A stretch of DNA of 64,000 nucleotides. Source: Druceiella hillmani (lineage: Eukaryota > Arthropoda > Insecta > Lepidoptera > Hepialidae). The stretch lies in contig JAYKKI010000007.1 of assembly GCA_039881145.1 (NCBI GenBank), positions 38,948,501 to 39,012,500 on the forward strand. The letters run 5' to 3'. Below, piece after piece: positions 33,690 to 45,360 of the stretch (positions are counted from its first letter, which is position 1; each line of letters starts with the position of its first letter). Both the position numbers and the translations under genes were made by a program. The notes under the pieces are model-generated. The model made no database searches and was not told the origin of the DNA. It was given only the letters and a program-made list of their open reading frames with translations.

Positions 33690-34740
33690 GTTCATTTATA
33701 AATTTCAATTTTTTTGTAAATTTTGCGCTGGGGGGAAGAAAGTCTAGTTCTCTCCGTTTTAAAGCTTACAACTTGTTTTGTCTTCTAAATAAATTTTCTT
33801 TAAAAAAATATAAGAAAACTTTCAATATTATAACGAACGTAAAATGTCATTTTTTACATCGTTACGTTAATTGTTTAACCGTTGATGCACATAAGGGCAT
33901 TCATTATACTTTTTATAATAAAAAAAAATTTTGGAGTGAAGTGTGTAACTGTCAAAATAATGAACATTTCCGAAAATTATTATTTTAAACGCAATATTAC
34001 TATGTTAATTTAAGCATGAGACGGCCAACATCTACTGAATACTCGCAGTTTTAAATACTCTTTCAACAAATTTAAGCAATAATTTCGAAAATCATTCAAC
34101 AAAATTGATTCATTTATCAGAGTATGTAATCATTGATAAGAATATTTGACAAACTTTTTGAATATTTTCGAACTGTCGTCATTGACAAAGGGACTTAAAT
34201 CAAAAATAAAAAAATACTTATTAATATATAATAGGTAATATACAAATATACAATTTTCGTAAAAATTCGTAAAAATTAAATTTCATATTTAATACGTTTA
34301 CGCTTATTTATATAGGAATATCAAATCTATTAATACCCATATGCGAGATTTATGATGAAAAAAAAATTATAGTTAATTACTTATTGTCAATTAATACTAT
34401 CAAAATATAGTGTTATTGACAAAGCATCGCATGTCTTTCAAAAAATAATTAGTAGAATGTCTTTTTCGACAAACATTTTTAAAATGCCAAATATCAAACT
34501 TTATTCACACAATCAATTCTATGGCATACTACCTTCCAATCAAAGCTTTATAGGCTCAAAGCTCAACACGAATTAGCTTGTAACAAGTTTAGTGTCATTT
34601 TACTATACAATAGATTACTCGAAGTACATTAAAATTAATGAATTTTTTTTCAGAAACTGTATTAATGGATTTTGTAGAAATAAATATGAAAAATCATTTT
34701 CAACATCAAATCCAAAACTATAAATAATTATAAATTACAA

Positions 34741-34743
<3 letters not shown>

Positions 34744-34812
<69 letters not shown>

Positions 34813-34823
34813 ATGTATATATA

Positions 34824-34870
<47 letters not shown>
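34744..34870. repeat. TA microsatellite with TG interruptions
   Basis: About 127 bp of TA with a central TGTGTG-containing segment. It is present only in copy a of unit Y. Confidence 0.97.
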
Positions 34871-34873
<3 letters not shown>

Positions 34874-34964
34874 AGGTATATGTAGAAATATGTCAGGTAG
34901 GTCGTCTATGATATTATGACTTGATAAACGGTTTGCACAATTTATGTAACCTAGGGACGAGTAT

Positions 34965-34995
34965 GATATATATATATATATATATATATATATGG
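34965..34995. repeat. TA microsatellite
   Basis: About 31 bp of uninterrupted TA. Copy c (60,450-60,460) has only a short ATATTTATAT at the corresponding place. Confidence 0.95.
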
Positions 34996-36132
34996 AATTT
35001 GTTTTTTTTACGCCAATATTTTCACCAACTAATTTGCTTGCATAAACTACTTAGTTAGTTCACCCACCACTCAAATACTGAGATATATATCCAGTGTGAA
35101 AAATGAGGTGTATATCTAGTTAATCATATCGTCATCGTCAGTATTGCGCACTTTTCCTTTAATTTTTAACTTTTTAATATCATATAATACATTTTAATTT
35201 TTTTTCAAGACTACAAAATCCAACAGTGGAAGAATCAATTCAATTTACTAACTAATTTTAAAGCGATGTAAATATAGAGTCATGCTGACTAACAAGCCAA
35301 GAGAAAAAAACAGTAAATTACAAAAATACACCAAAGAAAATTATAGTTTTAATACATCAATTTGACTATTGTAAAATTTAGAGGAAAGCCAGATTGTAAA
35401 GAAGAGGCACTTTATTATCGAGGTTAATATATTTAACTAATTTAATTTTGTAAAGCCTATCTATGCAGTGATATCTCTTTCCATGTTGCGAACAGAAATA
35501 ATTGTTTTTGCCCTCACTTTACAAGTATTCAAAGGAGACCAACAAAAGTCCATGTAGTGTTGGCTCCAAATGTTATAGGGGTAACAGTGAGATTTTCAAA
35601 TAAAAAATATGGAGAATTACTTTCCGAAAAATGTTATTTAAGTCGTTAGGCCCTTTTTTGTTAATATATTGTAAGTGCCATTTCCATAGAACTCTTTGAA
35701 CTAGCGGGATGAAATAAAGTGTACATTGTGTCTCGTTATATCCTCCACACATAAATTTAACATATCAAGCCATAAAACTTGACAGGGTCGAGGAAAAAAT
35801 CCAATGAAAGCTCGAAAAGAGTGAAAAAGACATTTGGATAACAACAGAATGAATAACAATGCTAGTTTATCAGTATATTTTGATTAATTAAGGCATAAAT
35901 AAAAAAGCAATCATTATTGATTATTTTTGGTAATCGTTTCTAAAAAGTAGATTCGTTTAATTTTTCTTAAACATTTTGTATTTACTTTTTTTTCCTACTA
36001 GTTAATTTCCTTTTTCTATGACTTTATCACTGAATTGAATTTAAAATATTCTTCTATGCACAACAGCTCATACTTAAGTGAATTCTTTTATGAAAATATT
36101 AACCAAACATTGACTACGTAAATTTGATCCAT

Positions 36133-36135
<3 letters not shown>

Positions 36136-36189
<54 letters not shown>
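36136..36189. repeat. TA microsatellite
   Basis: About 54 bp of uninterrupted TA. Confidence 0.97.
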
Positions 36190-36192
<3 letters not shown>

Positions 36193-36479
36193 CATGTCAA
36201 TCAATAATATCGTTTTGATTATCATGAAATACTTTTTATTGAATATATAGAACGAACACATCAGTTAAGAGTTGAAATATTCTTCAGTCTTCTGAAATAA
36301 TGAATTCCGAATGATTGAAATTCTGTAACCAACTACTAAAAACAAAAAAATTAATTCAGAAATTAAACCTAATTTGTTTTCTCTTGCAACGCTGATTCAA
36401 TTCCATCATACAAATTCAGAAAACCTCATTTAAAATTTCCCAGTGCCACGTTTAATAAGATTGTGATATACGCAAGTCT

Positions 36480-37060
36480 ATATGAACAGATGATAGCCAG
36501 GTTTTCGCCCACTACATCAACAGTATTCGGCCAAAACTTTCTTTGTCGTCCAACCTAAAACTTGGCATAATATTAATTTATTTCAGTCACTGTAGCCGAG
36601 AGCAGAACTCAATTTATTATTCAACTCTAATTAATGAACTCCTTTGAGAGGCGACTTTGTTTCAAGGTACCTATATATTACCGCTTTATCTACCCAAGTG
36701 TCCTTGCCTGAAGTTCTTTTTATATTCGCTATCAGATACACAACACTGACCGGACGACTTACGAGAACCTTTAGATGGCGCCCCACCGGCGTTATCTTCT
36801 TGTCAACCAATTTTCTCAGCCGTATAACTTTTATCTCGCGTCCACATCTCCGCTCCGCTGGTGCGGGAAGCTTTTTGTCTTTTATTTAACGTTACGCTAT
36901 TTTTTCAAGCCACGTGTGTTTTTATTGGCGTATTAGCTGCTGAACCTTAAGTTAATAACAGATGTCGCTCCATTTACGAATTTGTATTTTGATTACAATA
37001 ATTGAGTGTTTTAAGGTTATGTTGCGTGTGTTAAGCCATTTCAGCTTTCAGAACTTTTCG
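36480..37060. repeat. Conserved GC-richer module of unit Y, copy a
   Basis: This segment is the best preserved part of Y and is clearly richer in G and C than its flanks. Counterparts are 54,330-54,930 and 61,395-61,815. Shared blocks include TTCGGCCAAAACTT, GAACTCCTTTGAGAGGCGA, CACTG-CGGACGACTTACGAGA and CGCGTCCACATCTCCGCT. Indels of 1-3 bases shift every long frame between copies, so it is unlikely to be protein-coding in these frames. A promoter, non-coding exon or decayed element are all possible. Confidence 0.6.
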
Positions 37061-37364
37061 TCGCGGTTACTTTTATCAACAAGTTTATGAGTTTCATTAA
37101 ATTTGATTTGCTTCTTTAGTTTTTAAAGTTTATTTGGTTAAAATATTAATGGTTTTCTTTTTTATGTTTTGTCCTACGTTCTTACAGCGATAACAATTTC
37201 AACACGTTATAATTGTTATAGGTACAATAGTAAAATCCTCCTAAAAGTTCATAAAAAATTATGTTTTAAAAATTATAATAAAAGCTCAAATTTTAATTAG
37301 AATTTTACCTTTAATTTCATAAATATTTAAAGAAATGGAATATATAATTATGATTATATATATA

Positions 37365-37462
37365 CTCACATGCACACCACACGCGCACACGTACGCTCAC
37401 CCTCACGCGCACCTACACACGCCCACACACACACACACACACGCACAAACACACACACACAC

Positions 37463-37539
<77 letters not shown>
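37365..37539. repeat. Compound CA/TA microsatellite
   Basis: A CA-rich tract with CGCACA variants at 37,365-37,461, then TA to 37,539. The His/Thr-rich and Ile/Tyr-rich translation across it is an artefact. Confidence 0.96.
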
Positions 37540-37540
<1 letters not shown>

Positions 37541-38450
37541 CATAACTAAGAATACCAGAAATCATTTTAATCTACCTCTTAAAAGAACACCAGCAGAATT
37601 TTTAAAATATCATAAAAAAGATTTTAGTTGGAAATTTGAGTATGTTCTATTTTTTATGCCCAAATGTATAAACGAAAGTTGCTGGTGGCATTTCATTTTA
37701 CATGTTTCTTTATTTTACTGGAGAAAGGGTGTAACTTTCTAATAAATTACTACGTAATAAAGCGCTAAGGAGTTCAAGCTCGTCAACGAACAAATGTGCT
37801 AATTAATTTATTATTTTGCCATTAAGTTAGGTTTCAATCCCTACCGTTGAATCTATAGTTGATTTTTCTTTTGTTTACGCTATCTTATTCATTTACCTAA
37901 GATAATAATTGCAAGCAATTACATTTATTATATTTTAATAAAAACCAAAATGGGGATCTTTTATACCTCATGAATTACAAAACGCAACATAAACCAGTTT
38001 TCGTTTTTGGGGATTCTGAGGATTCTATGCGTTAAAAGGAACAAATCAGAACCTTTCAAAATCACTCACGTACCCGTCTGACATAGCCATTTTTCTTAGA
38101 ATCCGTTTGACCTGAAATAATCGCGAAATAAGAAGGCATTAACCCGCATATTTATAAATTTTTGTCTCTGAAATATTCATATGAACATTTTGGAGAAGTA
38201 AAATAAAGTAATTGATTTTTTTTTAATGTCATATATTATGCAAAGTATCAAATGAAGAAAGGTTAAAAAATTACTTTTATTTTTCTTATGACCCTAACTA
38301 TTTTTTTTAATATTTGATATGAAATATTTGTAGAAATATTGTTGAAAATATCCACATAAAATATGTTTTTCCCCACCCTCTCTCTGAAGATAAGTCAAAA
38401 TTATGAAAAAAATAGTTTTAATAGAAATTGTACCGAAAAATTATGGAGAT

Positions 38451-38934
38451 TACTTAAATTTTCACAATGTTTCCAATAATTTTTGTGCTTGTGAAAAATG
38501 TACAGGTCGATTTAAATGTAACGGTTAAAAATAATGTTTAATTTCTAAATAGTTCAATTAAAACACGGAATCGCTTCACAGGCCACATTTTAAACTTCTT
38601 TTGTCATATCTGACAAGTTATCGTTTAAATCAAAATATATAGAATTATAATAATATAATATTATATATATAGCATAGAAAGACATGATATTAAGAAATTA
38701 CCAGTATATAAACTTGAAATAGACCTATGGATGCATATACATGATGAATTTTTTAAGAATCTGAGCTGCTACGGAATCTCAAATAATATAAAAGATATAA
38801 ATTTAAGCAGTCTTGGATTGCTAACCATTTTAATGCTGACCAAAACTCATATTGTAATATTTTTAAGGTCGAAAATACGTCGAACACTCAGGGTGTTAAA
38901 GTTATTCTAAGTCATTAATGATCGGTTAAATTCA

Positions 38935-38937
<3 letters not shown>
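38451..38937. other. Unannotated interval
   Basis: AT-rich, nothing recognised. Confidence 0.5.
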
Positions 38938-38976
<39 letters not shown>

Positions 38977-38977
38977 G

Positions 38978-39018
<41 letters not shown>

Positions 39019-39019
39019 G

Positions 39020-39060
<41 letters not shown>

Positions 39061-39061
39061 G

Positions 39062-39112
<51 letters not shown>
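38938..39112. repeat. TA tract with 42 bp higher-order repeat
   Basis: Three copies of the 16-base ACATATGTATATACAT occur at 38,971, 39,013 and 39,055, exactly 42 bp apart, embedded in TA. The regular spacing shows unequal exchange or slippage of a 42 bp unit rather than plain dinucleotide slippage. Confidence 0.95.
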
Positions 39113-39114
<2 letters not shown>

Positions 39115-40380
39115 CAATATAAGCAGAAATAGAGTTCGATAAATATATACCTCAGCTCGAACCAGAAAAAATTTTTTTTTTCCGTTTCTATAAGTGAAAA
39201 AGTGTTTAAAGGAAAATATAATGGGCTTATTAATTTTGAATTCGACGTTTTATTAAACAAACTTTAATTTGGTAATGAGGGGTAATATTGTTTCCATGTA
39301 CATATTTTTCATGCTTCTTTTTAATTTTCAGTTCAATTTTTTCGGAAAAATGGAATATATGTATAATTAGTTTTATAACCTTGTTCCAACCATCAGATGC
39401 TCTTATCATTGCATAAATAAATTACTGAGAATAACATCCATTTAAACTATTACATACACCTGAACATTTTCATTGCATAACCTCATAGTACAACATGAAT
39501 TTAATATATTACGCTCACTAAAATACTTGTACATTTTATAACTTTCGAAAATATAATAAAAACTACCCCGCTCCCCTACCACAAACTTACTAACGTAAGG
39601 AGTGGGAAAACCCGCACAAAACCCACTTCCGCTAGTGTTTTCTGTAATATTTCAATGCTCTTGGAAGTTTCTGAAATTCGATCTTTACAAATTACCCACC
39701 TAAAGTTGTTGTCATACAACAAAACGTAGGTCGTGTTAAAGAATTTAAATATGGAAATGAACGCGGTTGGAAATGAGTCTAACTTCAGAATTAACTAGCA
39801 ATAAAAAAAATTACAATAACTGATCTCAGGCACTCGACAATTACTGTCGAACGCGTTTATATTTAAACTCTTCACCTGATACTCCTTGATTTTTTTCTTT
39901 GGAGTTATGTAAAAAATTAAGTTTATAAGTAAAAATAAAACAGTGTTCAGGAATTGAAAGATACACAACAATTTCGGATTCCATTCGAGAAAAATTTCAG
40001 CCACTCTTGCTCATTGCTGAAAAGAGCGAATAAATATATCTGTCAAGACGGCAATTAATTCTAACACTTAAGAGCATAGATACTTTTTTTATTGTTCTTA
40101 TTTTGTCAATCATGACACTTAGTCAATTTTTCATTTTCTGCACCTAGAATGGCTGATAATTAAATGTCGCTACAAAATGTGCGGTAAAAGTTTTTTGCGA
40201 TTTCTAGCATTCTTACCTCACTTGGTCCATAGAGACTTTTGATCCTCATAAGAAACAAAATAGAATTGCATGAAAAAAAATTTGTGAAAATTGCCTTCTA
40301 TCTTGCTGCCATATTTTTTCAAAACCTGTTAATGCCAATCAGCAAAATTCTCCAAAATTCTTGCGTAGTCTTCTGAGATC
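39113..40380. other. Unannotated interval
   Basis: AT-rich, no gene recognised. The minus frame 39,795-40,004 lacks motifs. Confidence 0.5.
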
Positions 40381-40800
40381 ATTTTCCTGTAGCCGTAACG
40401 GTTAACGGCCGTACCGACTCGTCCTAAATTTCATTTTTAGGGTTCCGTAGGAAAAATTGGAACACTTATAATTTCGTCATTTTGGTTTTTCTGTCCATTT
40501 GCTATAATAAATATTTTATTCGGAGGCTAACAGTGCTATAAACAGAAATTTGGTACAGTTATATATATTTGTGATGCTTATAAAATTGTGAAATCTTTTA
40601 ATAATATTATTAGGGTACCATTTTACACGTAAAACGTGGGTGATTTTCTATTCGAATATCATATTGTGTAGGGTATCTTTGAACTAATGTTTCAAATATA
40701 TTGAGGGTAAACACTTTTTGGATACCGCGACTGTTTACGATATAGTAAGATTTCAAGTAATCATTTTTATCAGAATTAGGTAAATGTCCCCACCCCATAT
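40381..40800 (+). repeat. Dispersed insect repeat of the GGGTTCCGTA type
   Basis: The block CGGCCGTACCGACTCGTCC, then TTTTTAGGGTTCCGTAGG, then ACACTTATAATTTCGTCATT and CTGTCCATTTGC resembles, from memory, widespread 3'-tail repeats in insect genomes. The later part (CACGTAAAACGTGGGTGAT, GTGTAGGGTATCTTTGAAC) fits the same type. It is probably a SINE/LINE-tail or MITE fragment. Exact ends and family are not resolvable by eye, and the 62-codon minus frame at 40,610-40,798 lies within it. Confidence 0.5.
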
Positions 40801-41944
40801 CAGCTAAATCCCTATTATTGAATGCCTAAGAAATAATCACAAGCTTAGTATATATAATGCAGTTAAAAGGAAAAGTATCACACCTACACAGGCTCTACTC
40901 ATTTACAAGTAATAATTGTCGACCAATTTAAGACATATCAACTATATGTATATCCTATCAAAAAGTTCATAGAAACTCCATAAATGACTTATGATTTAAG
41001 TCCAAAAATAGCTTTGTATTTTAAAATGTATTTTCATTATATCTGCAAAAGATACACTAGGCAACATATTTGTATATTTACATAATAAAAAATAATATTA
41101 ATATTTGTAAATAGTTCCATATACATACTATCTTACTCTTTAATGTAAACGGAATCCTCGCCGTGTAAGTTATACCATATTCAACAAGTATATTTGTGTT
41201 ACATATAATTTATGATATATGATATGTCTCAAAAATTATGTATTTAAAAATTTCCGAAGAAATTTAATAATTTCTTGATAAGATGCCTTAAAAATATTAA
41301 AGGGTTCATACTTCTGATATATTTATATTTATTTGTCGGTGTACAAAATGTTTTTGACGGTTTTCTAACATTTGTCGAATAACTTCGAACGATTTATGCC
41401 ACAATCATCTCGTAAAATTCACTACTTACCAGTTCATCTATATGAAATAATGAAGGGTATGAAAATCAGTATGTAAATAGTGTCCTACACGCTATGTATA
41501 GTGTAACCATTCAACACATTTTGGTAAAATCACAATCTGATAAAATATATTTATATATTTTTAACAAAATGAAAACACACGAAATCTGATTTCTAAGCCA
41601 CTGCTAATTGTATTATATAAAGTAAGATATGACATGATGCATATATGCGTTTCCTTTCGTATTTAATTTTTTGATTTTCATTCACAAAATATAAGGAGAA
41701 AAAATTTAAAAAAATGTGGTTTAATATTCAAATATAACCGAATTGAAATCATGCGGTGATTATTAATATCGACATGGGTCCAAATAAAAAAAAGTACAAA
41801 AATCTGTTTTCTACTCAATTACGACTTTCTGTAAAATTTCAGTCAAAAATGTCTTTAAACTTACCACAGGATAAAACAGTATTCCTAAAAATCGATAGCT
41901 AAATTTTAGATAGCTCCTTAAAACAAAAAATATTTATGAAACTA
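40801..41944. other. Unannotated interval
   Basis: AT-rich, nothing recognised. Confidence 0.5.
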
Positions 41945-42600
41945 ATGACATTCTCAGAAAATAGTTTTTTCACACAAAATTGGAAAAATGTTTTCGGTCG
42001 CTTACAAAAATAAAAACAATATCTGAAAATATTTCATAAGAGTTACCTTGTTTGTTCCAAAATTGTATCCTTAGTAACTACTCAAACCATTTAAAATCTG
42101 TGTTATTTACTTGCGATAATTTTCTTTTCTCATTTTGATATTTACAAGCTACCCGGCTAGCCGCCTATTACAAGAAACTACATTAGAGGATATTTACTAG
42201 CTTGCCAGAACATGAAGAGGTCATAACGGTTCTGTTCCGACAGTTCTTTTTTTTACATGATAATTATGTGCTGTTAATTTATTGAAGTATGTATTCTCAT
42301 CGGTTTAATTCTTTATTTTCTACTTTAGTCTTGTACGGTCGACTCTTGTAACCCTTTGTAACGAATAATCTTTAAATAATTAGCCATACCCTGCGCGAGC
42401 AGTTTTCGTAGATATAACTTAAAAATTTTAAACTACGTCTATAGTGCAATTTTGCGACACAAAATGATATGTTATAGAAAATCTGTAATAGTCAGCCATT
42501 CATAGCTATGAAATTTTTTTGGGAGCTTTATGATACCTACAATATCTTCACATATTATTTTGTAACAGCTATAATAGTCAAAAAATTAACACACAAACAT

Positions 42601-42662
42601 CAGTTAATGACACACTCCAAATCACGTTATTTAAAACGTTTTTTGGAGTGTGCCATTAACTG
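42601..42662. repeat. Near-perfect hairpin, 26 bp arms
   Basis: Arms 42,601-42,626 and 42,637-42,662 pair with three mismatches around a 10 base spacer. The stem would be stable as RNA. A 64-codon plus frame runs through it but has no motif. Confidence 0.9.
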
Positions 42663-43988
42663 TGTATTAAACTTTTTTTTACTCATTACGTACACGTCCT
42701 AGAAAATTTATTCTTTTACACCTAGGTATGATGGTGAAAGTTTCATGTTAATCAAACTAGCTAAGTCTGTATTAAAATATTATCCTAAATAAAACAAAAA
42801 ATAAGGAAAGAAATTAAATTTCTTTAATTGATGAAGAAATCAAAATCTTTACTAGTATAATTTTGAACTCTTTATCAATAAAATCTAATCTGTTAAAAGC
42901 GAGCAAATATCGCACTGCAAAATTTTCCCAGACATTTAGGTGATAAATATAAATATTTAAAAGTATACAGTATTTCCATAAAACAATTCATAGATGTTTG
43001 TATAATGTTCATAAAAAAATGGTTTTGATGCATTCTCTAGTATATCTTTTATAGTCGTACAAACATCATAATTTTCAAGAATTATAAGAACTAATATAGC
43101 GGCTTTAATTTTTTTTAACCTTCAAGTTAGGTTTTACCGACTCTCTTTTCTTAACGATTTTAGATCAGTGGTTCTGAAAGTCATAGAAGAGGAAATATAT
43201 ATTTTTTTGTACAATTTTGTGCGTTATTCTGAGAATAGTTTTGAATTTCTTTCAAAAATATCCCATATTATAAGTAAAATAATAAATTTCGAGTACTTAA
43301 TTTTAAATTCAAAATAACCGTACATATATACAAGTATTATACAAATATGCAGATCATTATGATATTTTGCCATGCCAAAAATCAAGTCTCTACGTTAAAC
43401 AGTTTCGCAGTAACGTCGCAAAGTACTCTATGATTTGGGTCGTGCATTGAATCAAATCTATATATAACATGTTCGCATCGCAACTACGTGGCCTAGACAC
43501 AAAATCCTTTTTTTATAGCAGAGTGCAAAATATTGCCCTATATTTTTTCCCACACGTATAATTACCAATACTTCTAAAAGTATTCAGATTATTCAAAATA
43601 ATCTGTATACCGTATTGTCAACCCCCTCTTGTGACTTTTCTTTTCAGAAATAAAAACATTTTACCAATAATATAACAAATCAAACGGCACAAGAAAGACT
43701 AAAATAGTTAGTTTCATACTACGTTATTTATCATAAATGCTTAAAACCTTTTACAATAAGATTAAGTACTGATTCAGAATAATTAGTTTATTTACATGAA
43801 CTAATACTACAAAAACTACTTGAAATATATTTATGATAAGTAGGCCAGTGGTAGCGCTTACCTTCGCTTAATTGATGTACTATACGAGAGAAGATATTTA
43901 ATGACCCTCAGAGAATTTTCGAACATAGAGATTGTAAGACTTTCAGATTACATCTTTCAGAATGTTTTGTGTTAAACGAGGATTCAAA

Positions 43989-44030
43989 GGTTCAAAGACA
44001 TTTCGAGGATTCTCGAAATGTCTTTGAACC
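43989..44030. repeat. Perfect palindrome, 19 bp arms
   Basis: Arms 43,989-44,007 and 44,012-44,030 are exact reverse complements around GATT. The paralogous right-arm position (about 14,978-15,001) has only the right half, so the left half is an inverted templated copy added in this segment. Confidence 0.95.
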
Positions 44031-44490
44031 CATGTCAAAACGGTTTAGGCGTGCATTTACACCAACATTGGAATATTCGATAACAGTTAGGGGACCAGAT
44101 AATATTTAGTTTCACGCTTTATCAGTTATATGGAAAGACGATCTGCGAACATGGTTCGTTGGACTTCCAATCGCGTTGACAGGAAGGATGATTAATATTA
44201 TGAATAATAATTATTTAGGAAAAATTAGCCGCATTCGATATATGTAAATATTTTTACAGAAATTTTAAAGTTATTTCATTGTTTGTACTATAAATATATG
44301 TCCATAAAGTTATTTTTTATCTTGGTGAATTAGACAAAATTGTAGAATTAATGAAAATCAAATGATGCAGTTAATAAATAAGAACTTGAAATATTGAATA
44401 TATTTGGCGTTAATTTTGTAAAAATTCATTATTCACACTTAAATGAAACTACGTGATGTAGTATTATATCTACTTTCTTTAATTTCTTTA

Positions 44491-44531
44491 CCACGACCTA
44501 GGTTTCGTTGTATTACAACATCTTCAGGTGG
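44491..44531 (-). ncRNA. Hammerhead ribozyme motif, sense copy in mini-element
   Basis: 41 nt: stem I CCAC/GUGG, CUGAAGA, stem II GUUGU/ACAAC, GAAA, stem III ACC/GGU, cleavage after GUC. All core positions match. The only irregularity is one unpaired U before stem II. It lies 5' of the tail in the presumed sense direction. Confidence 0.82.
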
Positions 44532-44570
44532 GATATTAGCAAAGATCTTAAAGATATCTTTGCTAATATC

Positions 44571-44611
44571 CCACCTGAAGATGTTGTAATACAACGAAAC
44601 CTAGGTCGTGG
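44571..44611 (+). ncRNA. Hammerhead ribozyme motif, inverted copy in mini-element
   Basis: Exact mirror of 44,491-44,531, so a plus-strand transcript would also carry one intact motif. Each transcript therefore contains one ribozyme and its complement, which would compete with ribozyme folding by forming a 111 bp hairpin. Confidence 0.82.
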
Positions 44612-45313
44612 TAAAGAAATTAAAGAAAGTAGAAATAATACTACATCACGTAGTTTCATTTAAGTGTAAATAAGAACTTATCAAATACGAACAGAACTCC
44701 CAAAACGAGGGTTTTGTATACATTTAGGTATTTATACAAGTTTAAGGGAACACAGTACTTCTAATAAACTCTTTGAAAATAATTATTTTTTGCAACATTA
44801 TTGCCTATTATATTTTTTCACAGACACATAATTATTTAAAAAAAATTATGACATATAGAATCATCGGTTTAGATTTCTCACAACTTCTGCTTAAGCTTTT
44901 ACAAATTTTATATTTTCATAATTTTAGGTTCAGTAGTCTCGGAGAGAGGAACATATTTTTATGCATATTATTCAGTATATCTCTGTCGTTATAATATCCA
45001 AAATTATAAAAAACTATTTTTCAGGCCCTTAAAATTAGCCTCATCAAATGTTACTCTTGTATGTAATATAAATATTGAAATTTTCTGGTTTGCTTACCTT
45101 AAAATCTCCATGTAAATATTTTGATTGTTTTAAATTTGCGCGTTTATATATTTTATTACTGTATCAAATTTAAACTTTCTACGACAAGCGATTTCTGATA
45201 ATAATTACTGTGACAGACGGACAAACACGCGAGTAACCTTATATAGTTTCCGTTTTTTCTTTTGAAGTACGAAACTTTAAAAAGTTTTAATCAAGAATAT
45301 AACTGGCACTAGA

Positions 45314-45357
45314 AAGATTCCGTAAACACTTACGCCCGTAAGTGTTTACGGAATCTT
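45314..45357. repeat. Perfect palindrome, 21 bp arms, 2 bp spacer
   Basis: Arms 45,314-45,334 and 45,337-45,357 are exact reverse complements. It sits at the end of homology with the right arm (15,965-15,985), where no palindrome exists. Confidence 0.96.
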
Positions 45358-45360
45358 ATA

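Larger units (their letters stand above)
33690..38450 (+). repeat. Segmental unit Y, copy a
   Basis: Paralogous to 53,000-56,060 and 59,190-61,815. Anchors: GTTCATTTATAAATTT region at 33,690; ATTCTATGGC at 34,516, 53,830 and 60,033; TATATGTAGAAATAT at 34,878, 54,176 and 60,370; the 36,480-37,060 module; and TTTTAAGGTTATGTTGCGTG near 37,010. Long TA tracts at 34,744-34,870 and 36,136-36,189 are absent from the other copies. The 121-codon frame 33,623-33,988 is not preserved in the paralogues. Confidence 0.82.
44388..44666 (-). mobile_element. Palindromic Penelope-derived mini-element with two hammerheads
   Basis: 279 bp unit flanked by the perfect 13 bp repeat TAAATAAGAACTT at 44,375-44,387 and 44,667-44,679. 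Read on the minus strand it is an inverted copy of a Penelope 3' end (44,666-44,556), a 9 bp spacer, the same end in sense orientation (44,546-44,436), and a 48 bp tail (44,435-44,388). The 111 bp arms differ at one position. The right-arm paralogue at about 15,311-15,345 shows the site uninterrupted. The second copy at 56,131-56,286 has the same spacer junction (GATCTTAAAGA) and the same tail. Confidence 0.88.
41945..45360 (+). repeat. Third, diverged copy of the giant-repeat arm
   Basis: Direct homology to the right arm in two blocks: 41,945-42,560 with 9,738-10,420, and 43,380-45,360 with 14,160-15,985. The piggyBac/mariner interval of the right arm is replaced by 42,563-43,380, which has no recognised element. 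The copy therefore lacks the transposons that fill the arms. It contains four short-spacer palindromes, listed separately. Confidence 0.82.

Noticed and set aside
36644..36889. Frames in the three Y-module copies (36,644, 54,488, 61,562), each starting MRGDF
   Set aside because: The shared start is followed by indels that shift frame differently in each copy, so there is no protein-level conservation.
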